A stretch of DNA of 64,000 nucleotides from Chrysophaeum taylorii (Eukaryota; Sar; Pelagophyceae; Pelagomonadales; Pelagomonadaceae), in NCBI GenBank assembly GCA_029834535.1, contig JAQMWT010000598.1, positions 1-64,000 of the forward strand, in the 5' to 3' direction. Positions 10,302 through 20,785 of the stretch are shown here, in pieces; the stretch's first letter is position 1; each line of letters begins with the position of its first letter. The notes below the pieces were generated by a model. The model ran no database searches, had not been told where the DNA came from, and saw nothing but the letters and a program-made list of their open reading frames with translations. A program made the position numbers and the translations under genes.

Positions 10302-13300
10302 GGGCGCTTGCTCTTTTTGCGCGACTTGGCGGCAAGGGGCTTTCGCGAGGAGGCCTGGCGTCGTCGAGGAGCCGAAGAGGAAGAATCGTTGCCAGGGCGG
10401 CGGCGTCGGCGAGAAGACGAGGCGGGGTTAGGGGGGTCGTTTGCGGCGGGGTCAGAGAGGTCGTCGGCGTCGTTGTTTGAAGAAGGGAAGGCGCGCTTGG
10501 CCGCGAGGTTAGCTTCCCACTCGGCGACGAGCTGGGCGAGGTCCGGCGCAATCTTGGGTATCTTGGATGCTTTGGAAGCGATAGCGATAAAAGTCGCGTA
10601 GACGGCGTCATCCGCGAGCGCGTCCTTGTAGAGCGGGAGGCAGTCGACGAGCTTGCGGACGGTCTTGTCCGAGAGGTGAAGCTTGGAGAGGCAGAAGGCG
10701 AGGTCGCGGCGGGTCTCGGCCTGGCGGTCCTTACTATTTTCGCGTCGAGGAAGCGCCGCGTCGTCTTCGGAACGCGTCTGGGCCAGGCGCTGGCAGAGCT
10801 TGTCGGCGAGGGCCTCGAGGTGCTTGTCCTTGTCGACGAATTTGAGCAAAAAGGCCATGATTTTGTGAAAGGCGTCGGCGTCGAGGAGGTCGTCGCGGCG
10901 CGCGGCCGAGAGGCGCGAGATGACGTCGGGGAGGATGTTGTAGATTGGCGAGCGGGTTGGCGTGGACTTGCGGGCGAGCTCGTCGAAGAAGGTGCGCGCG
11001 CGGCGGCGGATGGAAGGGTCGTCGTCGACGACGCGGAGGGCGACCTCGGAAACGCCGCCGGCCTTGGCCTTGATCATGTCGTTGAGGGCGAGGCGCGCGA
11101 GGGTGGCGAGGACGGAGGCTCGAACGTCGCGATTCGGATCGCGGAGCGCGGCGTAGACGTGGTCGGTCCAGGGTTCGAGCGAGTTAGGTTGGCGGGTGGC
11201 GAGGTCGCCGAGGGCGACGGCGACGTTGACGCGCGCGGGCGCGTCTCTGGCGCGCGCGAGCGTCGTGACGAGGACGGGGAGGTGGGCGTCGCAGAATTTG
11301 CGCGAGACGCACATGAGCTTGGCGAGGGAAAGGGTCGCCGCGCGCGAAAGGACGAGGGGTACGTCGCGCGAGGCGAGGGCGTCCTCGACGATGCGGGCGG
11401 AAAGGCGGCCGCACGCGGCGACGAGGTCCGCGCCGCACACGATATCGTTCTCGACGAGGGCGGCGACGCGCGCGTCGAGCGTCGCGTCGGCTCTGCCCTC
11501 GTCGGAATCGTCCTCCTTTTTGTTGTTGTCTCGCTGCTGCTGCTGGCGCTTGAGCGCGGCGCCGAGGTCTTCGGCGCACGCGGCGAGCTGGAGGGCGACG
11601 TGGCCCGCGACGTGGAGGAGGCGCGCGAGGGCCCCCGCCGTGCCGTCGCACCGGCGCGCGAGGCGGGTCGCGAGGTCGGCAGCTCCTCGCTCGGGGCGGG
11701 GGTCCACCGCAAAAGTCGCGAGAATCGTGGCGTTGGCCGCCTCGTACCAGGCGGCGCCCGCCGATGTTTCGACGAGCGCCTGGCGGAGCGCCGCCGTCGC
11801 GTCGGTCGCCCATTTCTCCGCCGCCGCGGCGGTTTTATGCTTGGCGGCGGCGGCGACGAGGCGCGCGAGGGCCGCCGCCATCTCCATGTCGTCGCCGCCG
11901 CCGCCGCCGCCGAGGCGGCTCGCGAGGTCGCGGAGCGCCGGGAGGTCGACGACGGCGGGGCCGATCGCCCGCGCCTGCATCGCGAGGAACCGCGCTGCCG
12001 GCGCGCCTCCGCGACCCGAGGCGGCGAGCGCCCAGAGGCCGCGCGCGAGGCGCGGCGCGGCGAGGGTTTTTGCCTCGCTTGCCACCAGCTCCTCGAGGCA
12101 GGCGAGCTCGTGCTGGCCGCACGCGGCGACGAGGTCGCGCGCGCGCAGAGGGGCGTCGTCGCCCCCCCCGAGAATCGCGGCCGCGACAACCTTGAGAGCC
12201 TCCTTGCGCGCGGCGTCGTCGGCCGAAAAGACGAGCGGGAGCACGAGCTTGAGGCCGCGCGTCGCGCACGGGAGGCCAAAATCCTTGGCGACGCCGAAAA
12301 AGCGAGCCGCCGCGACGGCGTCGCTCGTCGAGCCGCGCACGAGCTGGGCAGCGATGGGGGCCGCGCGAACCTCGAAGACCTCCACGAAGTCTGCCGCGGC
12401 CCTGTTGTACGCGACTCGGTCGTCGTCGTCGCCTTCGTTGTTGTTGGCTTCGTTCAGGAACCGGACGGGGTCGAGGTGGGGGTGGTAGGGGTTGTACTGG
12501 AGGAGCTTGACGAGGAGGGCGAGCGAAGCGCGGCGCGCGAGGGCCGCCTTGTCGCGGAGGCGGTCGGCCGCGAGCGTCGCGATTCGCGCGAACCGCGAGG
12601 TCGGGACTGCCTTTTTCTCGACGAGGGCTGCCCACGCGCGCAGGGACGCCGCGCGGACGAGGGGCGAGGCGTCGCGGCGGCGGTCGGCGAGGACGTCCAG
12701 AAAGGGGTCCGCCGCCGGCGGCCTTTCGAGGGATTTTCGGCGTTCGAGGATTTTTGATATCGCGACGACCACGGCCGACCGAAGCGCGGGCGCCGGGCTC
12801 GCGAGGAGCTCGGTCGTGAGGGTCGACGCGTGGGACACGCAGACTTCGGGGGCGCGGGCGGCGAGGTCCTCGACGAAGGCGGCGAGGCACTTGGGGGCCG
12901 TCGTTCCCTCGGAGGAAACCCTCGCGAGCTCGCGGAGCACGTGACCGGCGAGAATCGAGTCGGACGCGCACGCGGCCGCGACCCCCGCCGCGGCCTTCTC
13001 GCCCGCGAGGACGACGTCCTCCACGAGCGCGGCCGCCGCGCTCGGTCCAAACCCAGGCCGTGGGGCGGCGCGGTGCGCGGCGCGCACGACCTCGCACGCC
13101 GCGTCGACGTCGCTTCCGCCGGACGCGATCGCGCGCCCGCCGACGCGCGTCCACAGCAGCAAAAACGCGTCGTCGATCACCCCCAGCGACCATAGCACTT
13201 CGAGATCCAGGTCGTCGTCGAGGATCTTCGCGTACGCGCGCAGCGTCTCGCCGCGCCCCTCCCACGTCGCGCCCAGGTGCTCCTCGGCGCCGCCGATCGC

Positions 13301-13639
13301 CGCGTGCGCGAGGTACGCCGCGAGCAAAAACGCGTTTCGCGCCGGGCGCGCCTCCTCGGCCGAAACCGATCCCCGCACGGCTTCGCTCTGAGCGGCCCTC
13401 TCGAGCACGCGGCATGCCACCCGCACCACCCGCACGCCCTCCGAGCTCCCGAGATCTTTCATATCGCGGATCAAGCTGTACATCTCGTCGAGCTTGGTGG
13501 CGAGCACGGCGGCGCCCTCGGCCTCGAGGCACTCCTCCACCTCGTCCACGACTCCGGGGGTTGCTGGCACGACCTGCTTCACCCACGACCCCGGCAGCTC
13601 GAGGTCCCGGAGGTGCGATGGAATGCTGAACACCATCAT
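10118..13639 (-). CDS. Condensin complex subunit 1 (CAP-D2 / Cnd1, HEAT-repeat protein)
   Basis: Condensin I subunit 1 is a HEAT-repeat protein that binds the SMC2-SMC4 ring through the kleisin and shapes mitotic chromosomes. It is 1173 residues in one exon, slightly shorter than the animal homologue (about 1400). The N-terminus resembles the family Cnd1_N region (LDEMYSLIRDM). The signature block around residues 325-385 (DVLADRRRDASPLVRAASLR, RLRDKAALARRASLALLVKL, NPYHPHLDP) and the C-terminal Cnd1 block (NVAVALGDLATRQPN, ALRDPNRDVRASVLATLARL, VDDDPSIRRRARTFFDELAR) are diagnostic. The tail is disordered and acidic/basic, with a run of about 14 Asp. The gene is divergent from anoctamin, with 152 bp between their starts. 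The first of two adjacent Met codons is used here. Confidence 0.93.
10261..10302. repeat. In-frame (GTC)n / (GAC)n triplet tract coding poly-Asp
   Basis: Fourteen consecutive triplets within the condensin gene encode an Asp run on the minus strand. Shorter runs of the same triplet occur at 10155-10175 and in the cold-shock and anoctamin genes, so these are slippage-prone tracts in acidic linkers. Confidence 0.9.
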
Positions 13640-13791
13640 CAGGTCCTAGGTGTTTCTTTCTTTCAAAAAAAAGTCTAACGACTAGACTCCTCCAAAAACT
13701 AAAACTAGTAAACCCTTGGTCCCTTCTCACCAGAGGCAGCTAGAAATTAAGAAAGCCGCCGCCGCCTTTTACTACTACTACAAGCTGCAAA
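13640..13791. promoter_or_regulatory. Shared intergenic region of the divergent condensin/anoctamin pair
   Basis: Only 152 bp separate the two start codons, so both promoters must lie here or within the genes. The stretch is more AT-rich than its flanks and has an A run (13665-13672) and a CT-rich patch. I see no clear TATA box. The role is inferred from position only. Confidence 0.5.
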
Positions 13792-15723
13792 ATGACAACA
13801 ACAACAACAACAACAACAACAGAGTACGTGCTGGTGGTGAGCGAGGAGGTGGACGCGGAGGCGTTCGCGGTCGCGCTGCGGAAGACGGGTCTGACGGTGG
13901 TGTCGAGGCGCAAGCAACGACTGGTCGTGCGCGCTCCCAAGCACGTTCTCGACGATGAAGCCGAACACCTGGGAGTGCTGAAGCGGCGGGCCTCCGACGG
14001 AAAGAGCGAAGAGTTCAGCAAGGACGGCGAATACCTCATGCCGTGGTCGCCCGCGGAAGAGGCGATGCTGACGTGGGCGCACCTCGAGCACGTCGGCGGC
14101 GGGGCGTCGATTCTCGAGGGCCTACGGGAGGGTCCGAACAAGATCGTCGCCAAAGAGGCCGCCCTCACCTCCCTCGTGACCGCGCTCTCGATTTCGGGGG
14201 CCCTCGAGGAGGCCGCTCCCTTGCACGACCCCGCAGAACTTTCCAAGCTCGAGTGGTGGAAGGCTTCGGTTTCCGAGCTCGAGAAATACTTTGGCCCGGA
14301 GGTCGCCGTTTACTTCGCGTGGATGGAACAGTTCACCGCGTGGCTCGTCGTCCCCGCGGTCGCGGGGATCGCGTGCTACGCGCGCCGGTGCGTGCTCGGG
14401 ATCTCGATCGACGACGACCCCGCGATGCCTCTGTATTCGCTCCTCGTCGTGTTCTGGGCCGTATTCTTCGTCGCGTTCTGGCGCCGCCGCGAGAGCGAGC
14501 TGGCGAACGCCTGGGGATGTCCCGAAGACGACGACGACGACTACGAGATCCGACCCGAGTATCGAGGGGAAATCAGGATCTCCCCCGTGACGGGCCGCCG
14601 GGAACGCCACGCGCCGCCGTGGCGCCGCTACGCGGCGTACGTCCTCTCGGCGATCGCGACGGCCGCGATGCTCGCCGTCGCCGCGATCTGGCACGTGACC
14701 TCCCTCAACCTCCAGGGTTACGTCCGCGACGACACCTGGACCGAGCGCTACGTCTACGTCTCGCAGGTCGCGCGCTTCGCGGCCCCTGGCGCGACCTTCG
14801 ACCCCGACCAATCGCGCTACTTGGGCCTCGTCGCGCTCGTGCCCACGGTCGTGCACGTCGCCGTCGTCCAACTCCTGAACGCGATCTACTGCGAAATCGC
14901 CACCAAACTCACCAACATCGAAAACCACAAGCACCTCGCCGACCACCAAAATGCCATCGCCCTCAAGCGCTTCTTTTTCGAAGCCTTCGACGCCTACGCG
15001 GCCCTCTTCTATCTCGCGTTCGTCCAGTTCGACATCGTCAAGCTCAGATCCGAACTCGTCTCAATCTACATGGTCGACAGCGCGCGCCGGGTATTTATGG
15101 AATCCATACTCCCCTTGCTTATCACCAAAGCCACCCCACAAAAGCTCCCGAAAAAAGACGACGACGACCTCGACGACGACCTCAAACCAGAGTACGAACC
15201 CTTCGACGACTACCTCGAGATGGTCATCGAGTGGGGCTACCTCACCTTGTTCGCCGCGGCCTTTCCCCTCGGGCCCGCGCTTTCGGCCGCCTGCAACCTC
15301 GTGGAAATGTGGAACGACAAATTCAAACTCATCAACGTCCTCCGGAGGCCCCGCGTCGACCGCGACGCCTCCATCGGCATCTGGAACCACGTCATCAAGG
15401 CTATGGTCTGGCTCGCGATTCTCACCAACGTCGCCTTGTTCGCCTTCACCTCGGACCAAGTCGCCGCCTGGTTCCCCTGGCTATTCCGCGAGGCCCAGGG
15501 ATCCACCCCCGGCGACGACTTCGTTTACAAATCCGGCCATGCTCGTTACGTCGTCCTCCTTGCGGCCTTGATCGAACACGTGATCGCCCTTCTCGCGGCC
15601 CTCCTCTTCGCTGCAATACCCGCGCAAACCAACGCCGTCCGCGACGACATACACCGCCGCCACTACGAACAAAAGACCGCCGCGATGCGCCTCCGCCACG
15701 CCAACCGACCGCACCACTCCTAG
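13792..15723 (+). CDS. Anoctamin / TMEM16 family membrane protein
   Basis: Anoctamins are Ca2+-activated chloride channels or lipid scramblases with ten membrane helices. This 643-residue protein fits the compact protist and plant size. The N-terminal cytosolic domain (1-170) precedes YFGPEVAVYFAWMEQFTAWL (about 175-195), FWRRRESELANAWG, a helix near 340-365 running into LTNIENHKHLADHQNAIALK, FEAFDAYAALFYLAF, and IEWGYLTLFAAAFPLGPA. The helix-8 motif NLVEMWNDKFKL keeps the Glu and Asp that bind Ca2+ in TMEM16A (IIEIRLDAKKF). RRPRVDRDASIGIW and two more helices follow. Scramblase versus channel activity cannot be told. The start ATG is followed by nine ACA triplets (poly-Thr). Single exon. Confidence 0.93.
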   Translation: MTTTTTTTTTEYVLVVSEEVDAEAFAVALRKTGLTVVSRRKQRLVVRAPKHVLDDEAEHLGVLKRRASDGKSEEFSKDGEYLMPWSPAEEAMLTWAHLEHVGGGASILEGLREGPNKIVAKEAALTSLVTALSISGALEEAAPLHDPAELSKLEWWKASVSELEKYFGPEVAVYFAWMEQFTAWLVVPAVAGIACYARRCVLGISIDDDPAMPLYSLLVVFWAVFFVAFWRRRESELANAWGCPEDDDDDYEIRPEYRGEIRISPVTGRRERHAPPWRRYAAYVLSAIATAAMLAVAAIWHVTSLNLQGYVRDDTWTERYVYVSQVARFAAPGATFDPDQSRYLGLVALVPTVVHVAVVQLLNAIYCEIATKLTNIENHKHLADHQNAIALKRFFFEAFDAYAALFYLAFVQFDIVKLRSELVSIYMVDSARRVFMESILPLLITKATPQKLPKKDDDDLDDDLKPEYEPFDDYLEMVIEWGYLTLFAAAFPLGPALSAACNLVEMWNDKFKLINVLRRPRVDRDASIGIWNHVIKAMVWLAILTNVALFAFTSDQVAAWFPWLFREAQGSTPGDDFVYKSGHARYVVLLAALIEHVIALLAALLFAAIPAQTNAVRDDIHRRHYEQKTAAMRLRHANRPHHS

Positions 15724-15731
15724 TTCCTATA

Positions 15732-15767
15732 TTCTTCTTCTTCTTCTTCTTCTTCTTCTTCTTCTTC
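15732..15767. repeat. (TTC)12 microsatellite
   Basis: Twelve TTC triplets lie 8 bp after the anoctamin stop codon, in its likely 3' UTR. Confidence 0.9.
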
Positions 15768-17633
15768 GAAATTCATCATCACACCCAATTTCGAAAGGAC
15801 CAAAGGAGTACTCGAGACGACAAGTAATCAGCGAGGATCGCCAGGCGTCGACGGACGCCCTGCTATCGTTTACTGTTCCCGTCTTAGAGCCGTACTGCTG
15901 TCTCTCATATCTCACCTCTCTTTCTCTCGCATCCTCGATGCGTCTCATCCTGGAATAAACAGGGGCCTCTCTCTCACTCGTAGCGCCTTCGGACTCGGTC
16001 ATGGCGCGTTGTCCCCCGAGTCGCGGCGTTGCGCTCCGCGTCGTCGCGCGCGATCACAGCCTCCTCACCCCTTCTTCCGCATGTGTCATTGCGTTCGCTC
16101 GCGACATAATTGATTAATGTACGGTGCGCGGAAAATCGGGCCTTGCGCTGCGCGTCCTTCGCCGCCCTCGTAGCTGCAGTACACGCACGTCGCCTTCCGC
16201 TCGATCTCGGCTTCTTTCAAGTTCGTCCTTGGCCGTCTTTCCCAGCCGTTGGTCCGCGATATGCTAACGCTTCTTTCGAGGCTTCTCGCGCTATAGCCGA
16301 AACGCGCTTTGGAAGATTCGAGGAGCACCTTAACGGTGCTTTGCCGCCTTCGCAACGGCAGCCTCGTCGCCCTGGGGGGGGAGCGAAGCGAAGCGCAACG
16401 CAGCGCGATTTTATGCGCAAAGTATCGTCGCACAATCATTTCGAATGTGCCATGTTGTCTGGAACGAAGAGGCGAGCCTCAAGCAAGACGTTTCGTCATC
16501 ATCATCGTAATCCATGCTCAATGTGTGCGAATGAAAGAACACGGAAGGGACTGCAAGTAGATCGAAGGGTAAAACCGTGCGGCAGAGGAGCGACTCTTAG
16601 GCATGGATGAAGGGTAAAAGCACGAAGAGAAAAAGCACGAAGCAACGATGACGATGATGATGATGAAAACGTTCTGCCAATTTGGGAAGCAGAGAGAAGG
16701 AAGCGAGACGTTGGACGACGTCGAAAAGAGCCAAAATCGAGAAAAGTACCGGATCAAACTGAGGGCGGGGTCGGGGGAGAAAAAAAGACGGGAGTAAATT
16801 CAAAGGCAGGTGGGACGGTACGCGCCTACCGAGCTGCCGCAACACGGCACCACACTTTTTTGCGTGCGAGGTGTCAGAAAGTAGTAAGATGACGTTCGAA
16901 CCGCATGTGTATAGCCTCGCACCAACATGGAGCTGGGTGTGTTACGCACGACCAGCGCAAGCAGGCGGCCACAAACAGAAGCGCCGAAGCCTTTGCCACT
17001 AGGAATGAGGTATACGATTTGGGTAAACGCGAGTCGAGCACGAGAGATGTCTAGCGAAGAAGACATTGTCCGGAAGCCACAAAGCCCTGCAAATCCGCGG
17101 TAATGAACACATAGCCAGCTAGCGCCCCGCAAAACCACCGTCGTAATGATTTTTGCATTTTGATGACTAAGTAGTTCGCAGGATTGTTAGTAATAAGTTT
17201 TTGAAAATGAACCGCCACTCTGCAGAGAAAAGATTGTTGCGGACCCGACGACGAGCTTCTTTTCCAACAACAGCCTAATCCTCGGATATTATCTGCGGCC
17301 AGTCATATCCTTATACAATTTAAACGTATCATCGGGAGAGCGTAGGGCGTTCTCCGGTTGGGGGACACGGCCGTATGGCCACTTGGGGGGAGTGCCAGGG
17401 GTTGTTTGGGGGCAGGCGTCTCGAGGGAGGCACTCCCTCGGGCAAGAAGTGGGGATGTGGCGCAGGCGGGCGACATGTAAAAATTAATGGCGGAAATTAA
17501 ATGCTAGTAGCAGTGAATTGATAAGGCGAACCGTGGTACTAAGAGAAAAGCACGCTGGAAGACAGGAGCAGTTTGAAGAGGTTCCGATAGTCATGGAGTT
17601 CGCGGCGACGTACACCCCGTTTTCTTCGCACGC
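15768..17633. other. Intergenic stretch without a supported gene
   Basis: Frames up to 166 codons exist on both strands (for example 16110-16610 plus and 16800-17138 minus). They are Arg/Ser-rich, overlap each other and show no family motif. A small ATGATG repeat lies at 16645-16663 and a G run at 16375-16382. The DNA may hold UTRs of anoctamin and of the CFAP97-like gene. Confidence 0.4.
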
Positions 17634-18377
17634 TCACATCGCCGGTGATGAAGCCAATGTCAGCGGAAGCCTGTCGTTGATAATGGAGAACGGCGAGTTG
17701 AACATCCAAGGGAGTTCGCAGTTTCTCTCCTTGGCAACATCTTGGCGGACTTGCTTGGCCGTCCTTACCACGATGTTCGTACTTGTGGCGGTCGGGTGCT
17801 CTTCTTCGTAGTTTTGCGAATTATTTTCGGCACGCGGGGCCGTCGAGCCTCTTGGCGGATGTTGCGATTGGACGCGGAGCTCGAGGCTGCGTGACCGCGA
17901 TATGTTTTGCAGGTAGCGACGCTGTTGCTCGTGGTCCCTGTCCATTTGTCGACGTTCGTAGTACGGCGCCAGGTCTCGCAACCGTCGTGCAAAGACGCGG
18001 TTTTCGGCCTTAATTCGCTTCGTTTGTCTCCGTCTCACGGGATCGTTGATGCCGATTTTGTCGCGGGACAGGACGCTGGCGGTGCTCGAAGACTTGACTA
18101 GATTGTTGTTGGGCCCGTCCATGATTTTGGTCATTTTTTCCATCAGTAATCGATTCTCGTTGGCGATTTTGTATCGTCGGTCCTCGGCATCCTGTCTTTT
18201 TCGCGCTCGAATTGCGAGATGCGCCATGTTCGCCGTCGTCGGCTCGCTGCAGTCAACGACAGCGCGGACCTCGGACAGACGCTTGTGATGCAGATTGCGG
18301 GCCTTTATCTCCCGCTTGCGCTGAAGACAGTCCTCCCCGGGCCGGCCCCACGGACACCGCAGGTCCACCGCCCTCAT
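17634..18377 (-). CDS. CFAP97 / Hemingway-like cilium-associated protein
   Basis: The block HLAIRARKRQDAEDRRYKIA followed by NENRLLMEKMTKIMDGP is the CFAP97 (KIAA1430/Hemingway) domain: a basic segment running into a helix with the motif E-N-R-L-L-x-K-M-x-x-I-M. Known members act in cilia or flagella. The rest is charged, coiled-coil-like and Arg-rich (RRLRDLAPYYERRQMDRDHE). I chose the ATG at 18377, giving 247 residues. The frame is open to 18515, but the added part (ending just before ttttttggtcgcag, which looks like a 3' splice site on the minus strand) is more likely an intron or leader. It implies a flagellated stage. The C-terminal end is not conserved enough to check. Confidence 0.7.
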   Translation of the reverse strand: MRAVDLRCPWGRPGEDCLQRKREIKARNLHHKRLSEVRAVVDCSEPTTANMAHLAIRARKRQDAEDRRYKIANENRLLMEKMTKIMDGPNNNLVKSSSTASVLSRDKIGINDPVRRRQTKRIKAENRVFARRLRDLAPYYERRQMDRDHEQQRRYLQNISRSRSLELRVQSQHPPRGSTAPRAENNSQNYEEEHPTATSTNIVVRTAKQVRQDVAKERNCELPWMFNSPFSIINDRLPLTLASSPAM

Positions 18378-18565
18378 CGATCGATAAAAGACGCCGGCGC
18401 TGCGACCAAAAAATCTTTCTTCTAGGGTAATAATAAGTTGGAAATAATACAGTTCGTCGTTGAGCCTTGGTAGGTCACGGAAGAATACTTTCGGAGCGCG
18501 AGGCCGTGTCGGCAAGAGAACGGTCTTGTTGCCAGCCCCTTAAGCCCTCCCGCGAAGCCACGCGC

Positions 18566-18613
18566 GGAGAGAGAGAGAGAGAGAGAGAGAGTGTGTGTGT
18601 GTGTGTGTGTGTG
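18566..18613. repeat. Compound (GA)n(GT)n microsatellite
   Basis: About 12 GA units are followed by about 12 GT units, upstream of the CFAP97-like gene. Confidence 0.95.
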
Positions 18614-18946
18614 AGGTAGGAAGTATGGAATCGTTTTTTCGTTGCGTGCGCGTGGATGAGGTTGGAGGTTTGCTGATGCAAATTTGGCGACGTTACGGGA
18701 GGAGGTTTGTCTGTCTGTCAGTCTGTCTATTTCTTTGCCTACAGAGAAAGGCGAGTAGCGAGTCACGCGGGAAACGAGCGCCGATAATATTTAGAGCGCG
18801 ATTTTGGCGGAGGATAGTAGGGATCTAAGAAAGGTAGAGGAGATTCGAACCGTGGGTTTGTGGATACGGAGAGGAAGCAGCGAGAGGACGATGATAGAGA
18901 ACGCGGCGGCCCGTGGATCGCGAGAAAGGCGTGCCGTAGACAAGAC
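18614..18946. other. Short intergenic region between CFAP97-like and CCR4 genes
   Basis: It has a (TCTG)n-like patch at 18709-18728 (tctgtctgtcagtctgtct). It probably holds the 3' UTR of the CCR4 gene and upstream DNA of the CFAP97-like gene. No gene seen. Confidence 0.4.
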
Positions 18947-20575
18947 CTAGACGAGGAAGAAGAGGTCGCAGGCGAGCATAATGTGGTCCGAGGGGAACTG
19001 GGCGTTGGGGAGGCCCTTTGCCGTGGTGGTGAGGAGGTGGTGGGAGGGTATCTGGGCGACGGCCGCGCAGCGCAAGGTCGCGGGGTCGTACCAGACGTAG
19101 TCGAGGGTGCCTTGGAAGGCGGGGGTCAAGATCGTGAAGCTTGGCTCGGCGCCGAGGGCGACGCGGTAGGCCGAGGCCAAGTTGAGGCGGTGGTTGATGT
19201 TGCGGGGATCTGGGAGAATGGAGAAGGGGCCGCGTCGCTTGTCATTGGGTGGGTGGAGATCGGCGTGGTTTGGGTCGACGGTACCGGTCGCGAGGAGCGC
19301 GTAGACGGAGGAGGTCGGGACGCTGTTGAAATCGCCGGCGATTACGAGGGGGAGGTCCCGCTGGTGGCGGTGGACGAGTCTGTCGATCTCTCGCGAAAGG
19401 GCGAGGGCCTGCCAAAGCTTTGTGTCGGCGTTTTCCTTGTTGGAATAGAGGTGGGTGTTGGCAACGCAGAGGCGTCGGCGGTGATGGACCGCGTGAAAGG
19501 TCTCGAGGACGGCGATTTGAGCGACGTTGTCCTTGACGAGGCGGAGGAGAAAAGCGTGTTGGTCGCGGTCGGCGAGGGCGAGGGCCGTCGCCTCGCCCCT
19601 CGCGAGGTCGTTGAAAGAGACGGTCCGGTGCTCGGAAAGGCGGAACTTGGCGCGTTTCCAGAACATGGCGCAGCCGTCGACCTTGCCCGCCGCGCCCTCG
19701 CGGGCCTTTTGCGCGAAGATGCCCTCGTAGCCTCGGGCCTCGAGCGCCGGCTCGACGTCGCGCTCGTAGTGGTCGCGCTGCGCCTCCTGGAGGCAAAGCA
19801 CGTCGGGATCGACGTCGATAATCTCGTCGACGAGGCGCCGAAACCGGTACTGCCAGTCGAGGGCCCATCGCGCGCAGTAGGGGTACATGTTGGGGGTGGC
19901 GTAGATCTCCGCGAGCACGTTGTACGACGCGACGCGCACGCGCTCCTCCGCGTTGGAGGTCTCGCCGACCCACCGGCGCGGCGCGCCGCCGCCCGACGGG
20001 CCGGCGAGCACGGTCTCGGTCACGACGGCGCCGCGCGCCACGATTTCGTCCCGCGCGACGCCGTAGCACTCGACGCGCAGCCGCCGTCCGACCTCGTCGG
20101 CGCTCGGCGACACCTCGGCGGGCCCGTCGCACAACACCTCCCACCGTTGCTCGTCGTCGTCGCCCGGTCGCTTCGTCGGCACGCAGCCGCCGCACCAGTC
20201 GTCGTCGCTCGCGGCGCCCTCGGAATTTGCGCGCGGGCGCGCGAGGTACTTGGCGTGCTTCTGCTTGTGGCGCGGCCACGCGTCGATGAAGCAGCGCGCC
20301 GAACAGAACGTGAGTTCCTCGCGCGCCGCGTTCGCCTTGACGCACGCCGCGCACTGCAGGGCCGTGCCGCGCTGCATCACGCTCACGGGGTCGTAGTCGT
20401 ACGCGAACTCGCACGACTCGAACGCGCAGTTCGGCACCACCTCCCCGCGCAGCCACCGCCACCGCAGCTCGACCTCGTCCCGCGCCAGCTCGCTCGACCG
20501 GACCAACCCCTGCGCCCGCAGCAGGCACCCTTCCACGGGCCGCCGCGGCACCCGCACGCTGATCGTCGTCGTCAT
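18947..20575 (-). CDS. CCR4-type poly(A) deadenylase with N-terminal MYND-like zinc finger (plant type)
   Basis: CCR4 is the exonuclease of the CCR4-NOT complex that shortens mRNA poly(A) tails. The 542-residue product has an N-terminal segment resembling plant CCR4a/b: a start like MTTTISVRVPRRPVEGC and a Cys/His cluster (ALQCAACVKA, TFCSARCFIDAWPRHKQKH) of MYND type, with no leucine-rich repeats. Then comes the exonuclease-endonuclease-phosphatase fold: RVASYNVLAEIYATPNMYPY, DVLCLQE (catalytic Glu), DGCAMFWKRAKF, VANTHLYSN, IAGDFNSVP (Asp, Asn), FQGTLDYVWY and FPSDHIMLACD (His). All expected catalytic residues are present. The frame is open 49 codons further upstream, but the ATG at 20575 matches the plant N-terminus. 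It lies head-to-tail with the next gene, 210 bp apart. Single exon. Confidence 0.9.
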   Translation of the reverse strand: MTTTISVRVPRRPVEGCLLRAQGLVRSSELARDEVELRWRWLRGEVVPNCAFESCEFAYDYDPVSVMQRGTALQCAACVKANAAREELTFCSARCFIDAWPRHKQKHAKYLARPRANSEGAASDDDWCGGCVPTKRPGDDDEQRWEVLCDGPAEVSPSADEVGRRLRVECYGVARDEIVARGAVVTETVLAGPSGGGAPRRWVGETSNAEERVRVASYNVLAEIYATPNMYPYCARWALDWQYRFRRLVDEIIDVDPDVLCLQEAQRDHYERDVEPALEARGYEGIFAQKAREGAAGKVDGCAMFWKRAKFRLSEHRTVSFNDLARGEATALALADRDQHAFLLRLVKDNVAQIAVLETFHAVHHRRRLCVANTHLYSNKENADTKLWQALALSREIDRLVHRHQRDLPLVIAGDFNSVPTSSVYALLATGTVDPNHADLHPPNDKRRGPFSILPDPRNINHRLNLASAYRVALGAEPSFTILTPAFQGTLDYVWYDPATLRCAAVAQIPSHHLLTTTAKGLPNAQFPSDHIMLACDLFFLV

Positions 20576-20785
20576 CGCCGCATGGGGGCCCGAGCCGCCG
20601 CGTCGAGTGCCGCCGACGATGGACGCCGCCGCCGAGCGCGAGGCGATTCCACCAACACGACTTCCTCGCCACCAAACCCTCCTCCCTTCTCCTTCTTCAA
20701 CTGTCAACTTGAACTTCTTCAACCCGGAAACATCGTGATGTCACACAACACAATTGTTTCAAGATACTACAGTAACTCATCACTC

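Noticed and set aside
10676-12757. Long plus-strand frame of 693 codons opposite the condensin gene
   Set aside because: It is the antisense shadow of a GC-rich coding region. The product is Arg/Glu/Gly-rich without any motif, while the minus strand has diagnostic condensin blocks. The same holds for other long frames opposite or within the anoctamin, CCR4 and acyltransferase genes.
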